Positions 41,083 through 50,366 of a stretch of 64,000 nt of DNA are shown here, in pieces. The notes below the pieces were generated by a model that saw only the letters and a program-made list of their open reading frames with translations, had not been told where the DNA came from and ran no database searches. Origin of the DNA: Streptomyces peucetius (GTDB lineage: Bacteria; Actinomycetota; Actinomycetes; Streptomycetales; Streptomycetaceae); contig NZ_CP107567.1 in assembly GCF_025854275.1 (NCBI RefSeq), positions 2,790,001-2,854,000 on the forward strand, written 5' to 3'. Each line of letters starts with the position of its first letter. The first letter of the stretch is position 1. The position numbers and the translations under genes are program-made.

Positions 41083-42060
41083 TCAGCGACGGCCGGCTCC
41101 CGGGCGCAGACGGCGGGCGACGAACGCCAGGAGTGCGGCGCTGAGCAGGATCACGACGCCGCCGACGCCGACCCTGGTCAGCGAGCCGGAGCCGGTGGTG
41201 GCGATCTGGCCGCCGGTGCTGGGCGGCGTCTTGCCGGCGGGCACGGGGGCGGGTGCGCTGGCAGGCGCGGGCGGCGGTTCTTCGGCGGACCGGGCGGGGG
41301 TGGGATCCGCGGACCGTCCGCCGTCGTGCTCGCCGTCCCGGTCCTCCCCTTCTCCGTCGCTCTCGACGACGGCGAAGCGGTAGTCGCCCGATTCGCCGAC
41401 CCAGTCGCCGTCGTCCCCCTTGCGCTGCACGATCGCGGCGTTGACGGTGACCTCGTCCGCGGCCGCACCGGCGGCGACCGAGAGCCGGGTCCGTACTGTG
41501 ACCGTGCCGCCGGCCGGTACGGCGAAGCCCTGGAAGCCGTCGTCGAAGACGCCGACGAACTCGTCCTGGGTGGTCCGCTCGAGGGTGACCGGGCGCCAGC
41601 GGTCCGCCTGCCGGTCGTGGAACTCCACCGTGAGGCTGTCCGCGGTGAGCGTCCGGTCCTTGGCGGTGAGGACGAGCACCGGGTGGATCCGGTCGCAGTT
41701 CTCCCGAGTGTCGTTGGTCAGCTCCACCGACCAGGAGTGGAAGCCGGAGCCGGCCCGGACGGTGGCGGGGCCGCCGTGGATACGGGTCGTGATCGGGAAG
41801 TCGGGGTCGCTCGCCCTGCCGCAGGTGGGCGCGCGGTCGGCCGGGAGGTCGCCGGGCCGGTCGGCCGCCGGATCCTCGGCGGGCGCCACGGGCCGCTCGG
41901 ACACCGCAGGCTGCGCGGGCGCCGCGGCCCGCGCGTGGCGGGCGTCGGAGTGCCGGGCCGGGAAGCCGGTCGCGGCGGCCTCGGCCGCCGAACCGCTGAT
42001 GACCGCGGGCGCGATCAGTGTCGTGGCGGCTGTGAGGGCGAGGGCATTGCGCGTTCGCAT
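41083..42060 (-). CDS. Secreted, probably cell-wall-anchored protein (LAxTG-like signal)
   Basis: A 325-residue exported protein. Signal peptide at about 1-30; Ala/Pro-rich region; a beta-rich domain (about 78-230: TRIHGGPATVRAGSGFHSWS, two Cys, FDDGFQGFAVPAGGTVTVRT); Pro/Ala stalk. The C-terminal sorting signal is IATTG (encoded 41191-41205) plus a hydrophobic helix and RRLRPGAGRR. Streptomyces class E sortases prefer LAxTG, so IATTG is a near match with Ile for Leu. It could be anchored by the class E sortase at 49435. Function of the exposed domain is unknown. Confidence 0.83.
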   Translation of the reverse strand: MRTRNALALTAATTLIAPAVISGSAAEAAATGFPARHSDARHARAAAPAQPAVSERPVAPAEDPAADRPGDLPADRAPTCGRASDPDFPITTRIHGGPATVRAGSGFHSWSVELTNDTRENCDRIHPVLVLTAKDRTLTADSLTVEFHDRQADRWRPVTLERTTQDEFVGVFDDGFQGFAVPAGGTVTVRTRLSVAAGAAADEVTVNAAIVQRKGDDGDWVGESGDYRFAVVESDGEGEDRDGEHDGGRSADPTPARSAEEPPPAPASAPAPVPAGKTPPSTGGQIATTGSGSLTRVGVGGVVILLSAALLAFVARRLRPGAGRR

Positions 42061-42190
42061 AAGGGGCCTTTGCTTGCTCGCGTACTGCCGGGATCGCCCC
42101 GGAGCATGCCCGGGGCGCTTCCCATGTGTGCCCGCGAACCCGGGCCGCGCACGGCCCGGTACGGCCGATCAGCGGCGCAACGTCCTCCTG

Positions 42191-43441
42191 TCAGCGTATT
42201 TCCGCCTCCCCCTGGTCGGCCGCAGGGCCGCCCGCGAGGCCGGCGTAGGACACGCCGTCGCCCACCGAGGGCCTGGCGCCCACTCGGTCCTCGTCGAGGG
42301 CCCCGCCGTCCCCCTGGGGCGGCCCGTCGCTTCCGAGCAGGGCGGTGGCCGGGGTCGCCACGGCTTGCGACCGGCCGAACACCGGGGCGAGCACGAGTTG
42401 CGCGGCGCCGTCGGCGACGGTGTGCTCGCCGCCCGGCGCGGCGGCCACCGGGACCTCGTTGCGTGCGGCGAGCACCGCGCCCACTCCTCGTACGAACTCG
42501 TCCTCCGCGGCGGCGATGACGCGGCCGCCGAGGAGCACCCGGTCGATGTCGAGCAGTTCGACGAGGTTGGTGGCGCCCACGCCGAGGACCCGGGCGGCCT
42601 CCGGCAGATCGCCCCGGGCGACGGCCCCCAGGCAGAGCGCCTCGATGCAGCCGCGCTTGCCGCAGGTGCACTCGGGGCCGTCGAGCTGGACGACCTGGTG
42701 ACCGAACTCCCCGGCGCCGGTGCGCTCGCCCCGGTAGAGCACGCCGCCCAGGACGAGGCCGGCGCCGAGTCCCGTACCGAGGTGGAGGTAGGCGAAGGAG
42801 GGCCCGGGGCTGTGGAGGGCCAGGCCGAGGGCGGCGGCGTTGGTGTCCTTGTCGAGGACGGCGGGCAGCCCGAGGCGCGCGGAGAACGCCTCCCGCAGCG
42901 GGAAGCCGTCCCACTCGGGGAAGCCGGTGACCCGCTGCGTCACCCCGTTGAAGTGGTCGAGCGGTCCCGGCATGGCGACACCGAGCCCGAGCACGCGCAG
43001 CCCGCCGCCGAGGGCCTCCGCGGCCGGGCCGGTCAGCAGGCTCTCGACCTCCGTCGCCGCCGTCGCCACGACCGCCTCCGCGCCGGCGCCCAGGTCGAGG
43101 GGGACGGTCCGGGTGTCGACACGGGTGGCGGCGAGGTCGAGGAGGACCACCGTCAGCTCGTCGCGGTCCAGATGGAGGCCGATGGCGTGGCCCGCCGAGG
43201 GCACCAGCCGCAGCACCGTACGCGGTTTGCCCCCGGTCGACGCCCGGCGGCCCGCCTCCTCGACGAGCCCTTCCTCCCTGACCCGGGCGACAATCTTGCT
43301 GACGGCCTGCGGCGTGAGGCCGGCCGCCTCGGCGAGCTCGAGCCGGCTTATGCCGCCCTCTCCCGCGGTCCGCAGCAGGTCGAGGACGAGCGCCGCATTG
43401 TGGCTGCGCAGCGCGGGCAGATTGGCTCCCACTCCCGCCAT
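42191..43441 (-). CDS. ROK-family transcriptional regulator / sugar kinase-like protein
   Basis: A 416-residue protein. The N-terminal winged helix (about 10-75: HNAALVLDLLRTAGEGGISR, AAGLTPQAVSKIVARVREEG) is followed by a ROK kinase-like domain with DKDTNAAALG, LGTGLGAGLVLGG and the zinc motif CTCGKRGCIEAL. ATG 43441 is used; a GTG four codons earlier (43453) is equally possible, and both have purine-rich sequence very close by. It diverges from a Gfo/Idh/MocA dehydrogenase gene, with 67 bases between starts, and probably controls it in response to a sugar. A C-terminal tail of about 40 residues is variable. Confidence 0.9.
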   Translation of the reverse strand: MAGVGANLPALRSHNAALVLDLLRTAGEGGISRLELAEAAGLTPQAVSKIVARVREEGLVEEAGRRASTGGKPRTVLRLVPSAGHAIGLHLDRDELTVVLLDLAATRVDTRTVPLDLGAGAEAVVATAATEVESLLTGPAAEALGGGLRVLGLGVAMPGPLDHFNGVTQRVTGFPEWDGFPLREAFSARLGLPAVLDKDTNAAALGLALHSPGPSFAYLHLGTGLGAGLVLGGVLYRGERTGAGEFGHQVVQLDGPECTCGKRGCIEALCLGAVARGDLPEAARVLGVGATNLVELLDIDRVLLGGRVIAAAEDEFVRGVGAVLAARNEVPVAAAPGGEHTVADGAAQLVLAPVFGRSQAVATPATALLGSDGPPQGDGGALDEDRVGARPSVGDGVSYAGLAGGPAADQGEAEIR

Positions 43442-43508
43442 GCTCCTGTTCACACTCCCATTCTCACCCCCGCTTGCACTTTCGCAACACCGTTGCTTAA
43501 GTGGTGGT

Positions 43509-44600
43509 ATGACTGGTACCGGCTCTCCCCTCCGCGTCGCCCTCGTCGGATACGGCCTGGCGGGCTCCGTCTTCCACGCCCCGCTGATCGCCGCCACCGA
43601 CGGTCTCGTCCTCGACACGGTCGTCACCTCGAGCCCCGAGCGGCAGGAGCAGGCGCGCGCCGAGTTCCCCGACGTCCGCATCGCGGCGTCCCCCGACCGT
43701 CTGTGGGCCCGCGCGAACGAGCTCGACCTGGTCGTCGTCGCCTCGCCGAACAAGACGCACGTCCCGCTCGCCCGCGCCGCGCTCGAGGCGGGTCTCGCGG
43801 TCGTCGTCGACAAGCCGATCGCCGGCACCGCGGCGGAGGCGCGCGCGCTCGCCGCTCTCGCCGCCGAACGCTCGCTCGTGCTCTCCGTCTTCCAGAACCG
43901 CCGCTGGGACAACGACTTCCTCACCCTGCGGAAGCTGATCGCGTCCGGCGACCTCGGTGACGTGCAGCGCTTCGAGTCCCGCTTCGAACGCTGGCGCCCG
44001 CGCCTCAAGGGCGGCTGGCGCGAGTCCGGCGACCCGGCGGAGATCGGCGGCCTGCTGTACGACCTGGGGAGCCATGTCGTCGACCAGGCACTGACCCTCT
44101 TCGGCCCGGCGGCTCGCGTGTACGCCGAGTCGGACGTACGCCGCCCCGGCGCGCAGGCCGACGACGACACGTTCATCGCGATCACCCACACCGGCGGTGT
44201 CCGCTCGCATCTGTACGTCAGCGCCACGACCGCACAGCTCGGCCCGCGTTTCCGGGTTCTGGGCTCCACGGGCGGGTACGTGAAGTACGGCCTGGACCCG
44301 CAGGAGGACGCGCTGCGCGCCGGCCGCCGCCCGCAGGACGGCGAGCCGTGGGGCGTGGAGCCGGAGTCCATGTGGGGCCGGGCAGGTGCGGGAGAGTCAC
44401 CGCTGACCGGCGGAGGCGTTCCCGTGGAGACCGTGCCGGGCGACTACCCCGCGTACTACGCGGCGGTCGCCGCTGCGGTGCGCGAGAAGACCGCCCCGCC
44501 GGTCACCGCGGAGGAGGCGGCCGCGGCACTGGACGTGCTGGAGGCCGCCCGCCGCTCCGCCCGCGAAGGGATCACCGTCACCGTGGAGGTCACCGCATGA
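43509..44600 (+). CDS. Gfo/Idh/MocA-family oxidoreductase
   Basis: A 363-residue NAD(P)-dependent dehydrogenase. The nucleotide-binding loop is VALVGYGLAGSVFHAPLI; the conserved Lys-Pro is VVVDKPIAGTAAEA (usual EKP); the C-terminal substrate domain contains GGLLYDLGSHVVDQAL with the catalytic His region. These enzymes oxidise sugars, inositols or related polyols. Divergence from a ROK regulator and overlap (ATGA) with the next gene suggest a small sugar-derivative operon. Confidence 0.92.
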   Translation: MTGTGSPLRVALVGYGLAGSVFHAPLIAATDGLVLDTVVTSSPERQEQARAEFPDVRIAASPDRLWARANELDLVVVASPNKTHVPLARAALEAGLAVVVDKPIAGTAAEARALAALAAERSLVLSVFQNRRWDNDFLTLRKLIASGDLGDVQRFESRFERWRPRLKGGWRESGDPAEIGGLLYDLGSHVVDQALTLFGPAARVYAESDVRRPGAQADDDTFIAITHTGGVRSHLYVSATTAQLGPRFRVLGSTGGYVKYGLDPQEDALRAGRRPQDGEPWGVEPESMWGRAGAGESPLTGGGVPVETVPGDYPAYYAAVAAAVREKTAPPVTAEEAAAALDVLEAARRSAREGITVTVEVTA

Positions 44601-45088
44601 ACACCATGGACACGATGAAGCCGGTCCCCCACTTGAGTGTCGACGAGATAGTCGAGCAGGAGCGACGGCTCACACTGCGCCGGTTCACGCACTCCGACGC
44701 ATGGGCGCTCGGCAGCATGCTGGTGGAGATGGCGCATCTGCGGGAGGCGCCGGTGGCTATCGACATCCGCCGCGGCGCCCAGCAGCTGTTCCACGCCGCG
44801 CTGCCCGGCTCCAGCGCCGACAACGACGCGTGGATCGACCGCAAGCGCCGGGTCGTCGAGCGGTACGGCGAGAGTTCCTACCTGGTCGGGGCGCGCCACC
44901 GCGCCAAGGGCACCACGTTCGAGGAGTCCTCCCGCCTGGACCCGGACCGGTACGCGGCCCACGGCGGCTCGTTCCCCATCACGGTCGCCGGAGCGGGCGT
45001 GGTCGGCTCGGTCACGGTCTCGGGCCTGCCGCAGGCCGAGGACCACGCGATGGTGGTCGAGGCACTGGAACGCTTCATCGCCACGTGA
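44597..45088 (+). CDS. Heme-degrading-domain (UPF0303-like) protein
   Basis: A 163-residue cytoplasmic protein overlapping the dehydrogenase stop by ATGA. LRRFTHSDAWALGSMLVEMA, PVAIDIRRGAQQLFHAALPG, DNDAWIDRKRRVVERYGESS and the glycine-rich end (GSFPITVAGAGVVGSVTVSG) match the UPF0303/GlcG-HbpS-like family as I recall it. Members bind small molecules such as heme; the real role is unclear. In this operon a sugar- or redox-related role is possible. Confidence 0.85.
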   Translation: MNTMDTMKPVPHLSVDEIVEQERRLTLRRFTHSDAWALGSMLVEMAHLREAPVAIDIRRGAQQLFHAALPGSSADNDAWIDRKRRVVERYGESSYLVGARHRAKGTTFEESSRLDPDRYAAHGGSFPITVAGAGVVGSVTVSGLPQAEDHAMVVEALERFIAT

Positions 45089-45200
45089 GCCGACGCGGGG
45101 CGACGGGGGGGCGCTGCGGCGTTCGCGGGGCCGTGCGGCAGCGGGCGTGAGCCGGTTCGGGCGCGCCGCGGCTGCCGGGCGCGCCGCGGCTGTCGGGTCC

Positions 45201-45243
45201 GTGCGGTACGGCGCGCGGGCTCGCCGCCGTCGCCGTACCGCAC
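45201..45243. terminator. Bidirectional terminator-like hairpin
   Basis: Perfect 13-base stem GTGCGGTACGGCG (45201-45213) with CGCCGTACCGCAC (45231-45243) in the 291-base gap between two convergent genes. Before it, an 18-base unit (GGGCGCGCCGCGGCTGCC-like) is repeated twice in tandem at about 45159-45195. Confidence 0.65.
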
Positions 45244-45379
45244 GCCCCCGTGCTTGCCCGGTCCGGCCCGGGCGGCGCCCCGGGCCGGGACGGCCGGGAG
45301 CGGTCACGCGGCAAAGCCGGGCGGCGCACTCGGGCGGGGGCGCCCCCGGACCGGACACGACTCCCCGCGCCCTCGCGCG

Positions 45380-46240
45380 CTACGCGTCCTTGAGCTCCTG
45401 GCGCTGGCGGCCGAGCCCGTCGACCTCCAGCTCGACCACGTCACCGGCGCGCAGGAACGGCTTCGGCTCGGGCTGCCCCATGGCGACACCCGCCGGCGTA
45501 CCGGTGTTGATGACATCGCCCGGGTGGAGGGTCATGAACCGGCTGACGTAACGGACGACGTCGGCGACAGGGAAGATCTGGTCGGCGGTCGTGCCGTCCT
45601 GCTTCAACTCGCCGTTGACCCAGAGCCGCAGCCCGAGGGCCTGCGGGTCCGGTACCTCGTCGGCGGTCACGAGCCACGGCCCCAGCGGGTTGAACGTCTC
45701 GCAGTTCTTGCCCTTGTCCCAGGTGCCGCCGCGCTCGATCTGGAACTCGCGCTCCGAGACGTCGTGGGCGACCGCGTACCCGGCGACGTACGAGAGCGGG
45801 TCCTCGTCCGCCTCGATGTAGCGCGCCGTGCGTCCGACGACCACCGCGAGCTCGACCTCCCAGTCGGTCTTGCGGCTGCCGCGCGGCACGAGCACGGTGT
45901 CGTCAGGCCCGACCACGGTGTCGGCGGCCTTGAGGAAGACGACGGGCTCGGCCGGGGGCTCCGCGCCGGTCTCCGCGGCGTGGTCGTGGTAGTTCAGCCC
46001 GATGCACACGACCTTTCCGATCCGGCCGACCGGCGGCCCGACACGGAGTCCGGTCGCGTCCAGCACGGGCAGTTCACCTGCGTCGGCCGCGGCCCTGATC
46101 CGGCCGAGGGCGGCGGCATCCGCGAGCAGTGCTCCGTCGATGTCCGTGACGAGGCCGGACAGGTCGCGCAGCGTCGTCCCGTCCTGGTCGAGCAGTGCGG
46201 GGCGTTCGGCGCCTGCCGTTCCGACACGCAGCAGCTTCAT
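45380..46240 (-). CDS. Fumarylacetoacetate hydrolase family protein
   Basis: A 286-residue enzyme with GAGGAGAGAAG before ATG 46240. The FAH fold signature is complete: CIGLNYHDHAAETG, PVVFLKAADTVVGPDD, metal-binding acids in DWEVELAVVVG and AHDVSEREFQIE, and the C-terminal GDVINTGTPAGVAMG. Family members cleave C-C bonds of acylpyruvates or hydrolyse 2,4-diketo acids, using Mg or Mn. The long N-terminal region (about 70 residues) is the usual small domain. No operon partner. Confidence 0.92.
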   Translation of the reverse strand: MKLLRVGTAGAERPALLDQDGTTLRDLSGLVTDIDGALLADAAALGRIRAAADAGELPVLDATGLRVGPPVGRIGKVVCIGLNYHDHAAETGAEPPAEPVVFLKAADTVVGPDDTVLVPRGSRKTDWEVELAVVVGRTARYIEADEDPLSYVAGYAVAHDVSEREFQIERGGTWDKGKNCETFNPLGPWLVTADEVPDPQALGLRLWVNGELKQDGTTADQIFPVADVVRYVSRFMTLHPGDVINTGTPAGVAMGQPEPKPFLRAGDVVELEVDGLGRQRQELKDA

Positions 46241-46431
46241 GGTCTTCTCTCCTCTGGTCGAGTGCGAGCCCGGCCCGACCCGACAGGTGCGGCCATCGGA
46301 GATCGGAGGATTGGCTGATCCTCCGAGGTGACCGACCACTCTGCAAGACCCTGTTCACAACCTGGACCTTTACGGGCCGGTAGCCGACGCCCTCCGGAGC
46401 GCTCGGCCGGCGCCCGCGTAAGGTCCCTGCC

Positions 46432-46767
46432 ATGTCCGTCGCACGCTCCGTCGCCCTCTTCCTGGTCGCCGCACTCTTCGAGATCGGCGGCGCATGGCTG
46501 GTCTGGCAGGGACTGCGCGAGCACCGCGGCTGGGTGTGGATCGGCGCGGGCGTGATCGCGCTCGGGCTGTACGGCGTGGTCGCCACGTTCCAGAGCGACG
46601 CGAACTTCGGGCGGGTCCTCGCCGCGTACGGCGGCGTCTTCGTCGCCGGGTCGATCGTCTGGGGCGTGGTCGCCGACGGCTACCGGCCGGACCGTTACGA
46701 CATCGCCGGCGCGCTGATCTGCCTCGCCGGAATGGCAGTGATCATGTACGCGCCCCGCGGCCACTGA
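46432..46767 (+). CDS. YnfA/UPF0060 family small membrane protein
   Basis: A 111-residue inner-membrane protein with four transmembrane helices. [40 protein letters not shown] and [19 protein letters not shown] are the hallmark stretches of UPF0060. The family is related to small multidrug resistance transporters, but the substrate is not known. Confidence 0.92.
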   Translation: MSVARSVALFLVAALFEIGGAWLVWQGLREHRGWVWIGAGVIALGLYGVVATFQSDANFGRVLAAYGGVFVAGSIVWGVVADGYRPDRYDIAGALICLAGMAVIMYAPRGH

Positions 46768-46809
46768 AACACCGCCGACGACGGATCCGGCCCGAACCCG
46801 ACGCGGCGT

Positions 46810-47541
46810 TCACATCTGTGCCACCGACGGCGCCGGCGCGTCCCGGTAGAGGAAGACCCGCTCGGCCGCGGCCCAGGTCGTGGAGGTCACGACGTACAGC
46901 GCGGCGGCCAGCGGCACGACGGCGACGGTGGCGAGCGTGAGGAACGACATCAGCGGCATCACCTTCGTCATCGCCCCCATGCCCGGCAGTTGCTCGCCGG
47001 CCGCCGGCGCGTCGGCCATCTGCCGCTTGGTGCGTACGTAGTTGAACGTCGCCACGGCGGCGACGATGACGAAGAGGGCCAGGTAGACGAGTCCCGCGCC
47101 GCCCAGCACCCCGCCGTGCGCGAGGGCGTCGGTCCAGCGGTCGCCGAGGGGCGCGTCGAGAAGGGAGTGACCGAGGAGCCCGTTGGGCTCGCCGCCGATC
47201 TCGGCGTTGGAGAAAAGGTGGTACATCAGGAAGAACGCGGGCACTTGCAGCAGGCTCGGCAGACAGCCGGCCAGCGGCGACACCTCCTCCTTGGCGTAGA
47301 GCTCCAGCGTCGCCTTCCGCAGCCGCTCCGGGTTCTTGGCGTGCTTGGTGCGCAGGGCGGCGAGCTGCGGCGCGAGGCGGGTCCGGGCCTTCTGGCCACG
47401 GGCGGCGGCGCGGGAGAGGGGATGCACCGCGAGCCGCACGAGCGCGGTGAAGGCGACGATCGCGGCGGCGGTGGCGGACGCGGCGAACAGCGGCCGGAGC
47501 AGATCGGCGAGTTGCTCGACCAGGGTGGCGAAAACGGACAT
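46810..47541 (-). CDS. YidC/Oxa1-family membrane insertase paralogue
   Basis: A 243-residue inner-membrane protein with GGAGGG before ATG 47541. The hydrophilic-groove helices and coiled cytoplasmic loop are evident (RLAVHPLSRAAARGQKARTR, LAPQLAALRTKHAKNPERLR, EVSPLAGCLPSLLQVPAFFL). It is shorter than the main YidC and ends with a short non-basic tail, so it is probably an accessory insertase, not the essential copy, which normally lies near the replication origin beside rnpA. The following gene is a small membrane protein often found next to it. Confidence 0.88.
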   Translation of the reverse strand: MSVFATLVEQLADLLRPLFAASATAAAIVAFTALVRLAVHPLSRAAARGQKARTRLAPQLAALRTKHAKNPERLRKATLELYAKEEVSPLAGCLPSLLQVPAFFLMYHLFSNAEIGGEPNGLLGHSLLDAPLGDRWTDALAHGGVLGGAGLVYLALFVIVAAVATFNYVRTKRQMADAPAAGEQLPGMGAMTKVMPLMSFLTLATVAVVPLAAALYVVTSTTWAAAERVFLYRDAPAPSVAQM

Positions 47542-47633
47542 GGGTGAGCCCTCCGGGGGTCTCGTCGTGCCGGGAGAAGAAGACATGACGGCATGACGAC
47601 CCACGAGGGGCTGCTCGTAAGAGGGCGGTGCGC

Positions 47634-47960
47634 CTACGGGGCCGTCAGGAAGGGACGGCCGGGCGCTCGGGGCCGCCTGCGGCCCCGGGCATCGGGGTCG
47701 CGCTGCGGCAGGAAGGCGGTGCGTTTCTCACGGTCGCGCAGAGCCGTTCGGACGCGGGTGCGGGGAACGGCGGGCGCGCAGCGGGCGCTGATGACGGCGC
47801 AGACGACGAGCGCGGACCCGGCGGCGGCCGTGGCGGTCGCGGCGGTCGCGGCGAGCGCGACGGCGGCGGTGAGGCTGCTGCCGTCGACGAGGAGGATCTC
47901 GAGCAGAAGGAAGAACAGCAGCGCCGCGGGCCGGAGCAGCCGTGCCGTACGACCGGCCAT
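47634..47960 (-). CDS. Small membrane protein (DUF6412-like)
   Basis: A 108-residue protein from ATG 47960 with GGGAGGGG upstream. It has two adjacent hydrophobic helices (about 10-27 and 33-57) and a basic C-terminus (TALRDREKRTAFLPQRDPDA) that I recall from a family found beside YidC paralogues in streptomycetes. It lies 92 bases upstream of the YidC gene in the same direction and may be co-transcribed. Function unknown. Confidence 0.65.
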   Translation of the reverse strand: MAGRTARLLRPAALLFFLLLEILLVDGSSLTAAVALAATAATATAAAGSALVVCAVISARCAPAVPRTRVRTALRDREKRTAFLPQRDPDARGRRRPRAPGRPFLTAP

Positions 47961-48252
47961 GCGCCCCTCCCCCGTCTCCCTCGTCGGCGACCTGCACATC
48001 GAGTCCGTCGGACACCGAGTATACGAGCGGCCCCCGCCCGGGGGTTTCCGGCTTCCGTACCGGCGCCCCCGGGATGCGGACGCCTCGCCTCCGATTGGCC
48101 CTCGATCTCGACTGTTTGAACGCTTGATTACGGAGAATCACGTTGCGATCACGTTAGCCGTCCGCCTCTTGACGCCTTCGTCCCCGCAGAGTTGGCTTTC
48201 GGCCACCTTGGCTGTAAATGATGCAGCCTGTCAGGGAGGTTCGATTCAACCA

Positions 48253-49395
48253 ATGAACGCATTTCTGCGTCGTACGGCCGTCGCAGCCGCGGCCACCGTC
48301 GTGCTCATACCGCTGTCCGGTTGCGGGTCCGAGGCGGAGCCGGGTGTCAGGCTGAGCGACGACATCGTCGTCGGGCTGCTCCTGCCGGAGAACCAGGCCG
48401 CTCGCTACGAGCAGTTCGACAAACCGGTCATCGAGGAACGCATAGCCCGGCTCACCAACAGCAAGGGCAAGGTCGTCTACGCCAACGCCAAGCACGACGC
48501 CGATCTGCAGACGCAGCAGCTGGAATCCATGATCGAGGACGGCGTCGACGTACTGATCGTGGACGCGGTGGACTCGAAGGCCATCGCCGGCGCGATCGAG
48601 GAGGCCGACGAGGCCGCCATCCCCGTCGTCGCCTTCGACCGCCTCGCCGAGGGCCCGATCGACGGTTACGTCTCCTTCGACAATGAACAGGTCGGCCACA
48701 TCCAGGGCAAGGCCCTGCTGGAGGCCCTCAAGTCCGAGGGCGGCTCGGACTCCGGGGCCGGTTCCGGTTCGGACTCCGGTTCGGGCTCCGCGCCCGGCAA
48801 GATCGTGATGATGAACGGCGCCCTGACCGATCCGAACGCCGCCATGTTCAAGAAGGGCGCCCACACCGAGCTCGACGGCAAGGTCGAGATCGGCCTCGAG
48901 TACGACACCGAGGACTGGAAGCCGGAGAACGCCAAGGCCAACATGGAGGCCGCGATCGCCTCCCTCGGCAAGGACGCCATCGCCGGCGTCTACTCCGCCA
49001 ACGACGGCATGGCGGGCGGCATCATCGATGCCCTCAAGTCCGCAGGCGTCACCGACCTCCCGCCCGTCACCGGCCAGGACGCCGAACTGGCCGCGGTGCA
49101 GCGCATCGTCGCCGGTGAACAGTACATGACCGTCTACAAGCAGTACGCCCCGGAGGCGGCGGCCGCCGCCGAGATGGCCATCCTGCTGGCGAGGCACATG
49201 TCGCTCGGGGCGGCCGCGCACACGGACATCGACACCCCGACCGAGGAGTCCGTCCCGACCGTGCGCATCCCGGTCATCGCGCTGACGAAGGAGAACATCA
49301 AGGAGACCGTCGTCAAGGACGGCGTCTACACGGTGGACCAGATCTGTGTCCCCGAGGTCCGCAAGGCGTGCGAGGACATCGGGCTCACGTCGTAG
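48253..49395 (+). CDS. Orphan sugar ABC transporter substrate-binding lipoprotein (xylose/ribose type)
   Basis: A 380-residue lipoprotein: signal peptide with lipobox LSGCG, then a periplasmic-binding-protein type 1 domain (DIVVGLLLPENQAARYEQFD, VDVLIVDAVDSKAIAGAIEE, IAGVYSANDGMAGGIIDALK). This is the XylF/ChvE group binding pentoses or related sugars. Between the two lobes lies a Gly/Ser insert (SEGGSDSGAGSGSDSGSG) that is not normal for the family. No permease or ATPase gene is adjacent, so it must share a transporter encoded elsewhere. The 290 bases upstream contain its promoter; GGGAGG precedes the ATG. Confidence 0.87.
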   Translation: MNAFLRRTAVAAAATVVLIPLSGCGSEAEPGVRLSDDIVVGLLLPENQAARYEQFDKPVIEERIARLTNSKGKVVYANAKHDADLQTQQLESMIEDGVDVLIVDAVDSKAIAGAIEEADEAAIPVVAFDRLAEGPIDGYVSFDNEQVGHIQGKALLEALKSEGGSDSGAGSGSDSGSGSAPGKIVMMNGALTDPNAAMFKKGAHTELDGKVEIGLEYDTEDWKPENAKANMEAAIASLGKDAIAGVYSANDGMAGGIIDALKSAGVTDLPPVTGQDAELAAVQRIVAGEQYMTVYKQYAPEAAAAAEMAILLARHMSLGAAAHTDIDTPTEESVPTVRIPVIALTKENIKETVVKDGVYTVDQICVPEVRKACEDIGLTS

Positions 49396-49434
49396 CCCCG
49401 GGCGGCGGCGCGGCTACGCCCGTACCGGGCGCGC

Positions 49435-50217
49435 TCAGCGTGGCCGTACCGCGGCCAGCAGCGCCCACACCACCAGCCGGTACCGGGAGCTGAACTCGGG
49501 CGTGCACGTCGTCATCGTCAGGTAGTGGCCCGCCGCGTCGTATCCGGCGGCGGGCCGCACCGAGCTGCGTGGGACGGGGTCGATCACACCCGTGTCACCG
49601 GGCAGGGTCCGCGCGAGCGTCCTGTCGACGGCGTACACGTACACCCCCTGGCGCGTCTCCACCTCCACGGTGTCACCGGGGCGGAGGCGGTTGATGTGAC
49701 GGAACGGTTCGCCGTGGGTGTTGCGGTGCCCGGCGACGGCGAAGTTCCCGGCCCGGCCGGGCTGCGCGGTGTCCGGGTAGTGCCCGACGTACCCCTTGTC
49801 GAGGACGCCTCGCTTGCCGATCCCCTCGGCGACAGGGGCGACGACGTCGAGGCGGGGAATGCGGAGGACGGCGTACGCCTGGTCCCAACGGGGCTCGTCC
49901 GGCGGCTCGCGCTCCGGCGCGGGGTCCGGGTCCGGGTCCGCGTCGGCGTCCGGGTCCGGGTCCGGCGCGGGGGTGGTCTCCCGTACGCCCGCCCTTTCCG
50001 ATGGCCCTCGCTCCCACTGCTGCTCCAGGGCATGCACCTGCCGCTCCGCGCCCTCCCTGGCCTGCCGGTTGGTCCACCACAGCTGGTGGACGACGAGGAG
50101 CAGCACGACGACGCCGAGCGTGACGGCGACCTCCGCCGCCGTCCACAGTCCGCGCGCGAGCCACACGCGCCCGCGCGCCCGGGCCCGCACCCGCTGCCGC
50201 TCCCACCGCCTCCGCAC
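49435..50217 (-). CDS. Class E sortase
   Basis: A 260-residue membrane-anchored transpeptidase. Basic N-terminus, one membrane helix (about 27-46), then a spacer with a run of Asp-Pro and Asp-Ala pairs (about 85-99). The sortase domain has His164 (VAGHRNTHG), Cys238 (LTMTTCTPEFS) and Arg246 (SRYRLVVWALL), matching class E enzymes, which in streptomycetes attach LAxTG proteins such as chaplins to the wall. It uses a GTG start at 50217. Confidence 0.92.
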   Translation of the reverse strand: MRRRWERQRVRARARGRVWLARGLWTAAEVAVTLGVVVLLLVVHQLWWTNRQAREGAERQVHALEQQWERGPSERAGVRETTPAPDPDPDADADPDPDPAPEREPPDEPRWDQAYAVLRIPRLDVVAPVAEGIGKRGVLDKGYVGHYPDTAQPGRAGNFAVAGHRNTHGEPFRHINRLRPGDTVEVETRQGVYVYAVDRTLARTLPGDTGVIDPVPRSSVRPAAGYDAAGHYLTMTTCTPEFSSRYRLVVWALLAAVRPR

Positions 50218-50366
50218 GCGCGCAGGGTAGAGCCGCCGTTCTCAACTCACCAGCGTCACGACCCGCTCCGCACCGTGCGGCAGCATCGGCCGGACACCCG
50301 CCAGGGCCGGCACCAGGACCGGGTCGGCCTGCCGGCCGTCCCCCGTACGGCAGTACGGTGTGCTGC

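Noticed and set aside
42191..44371. Extending the ROK gene to a 726-residue protein
   Set aside because: The extra N-terminal part is antisense to the Gfo/Idh/MocA gene; the HTH domain begins right after the chosen start.
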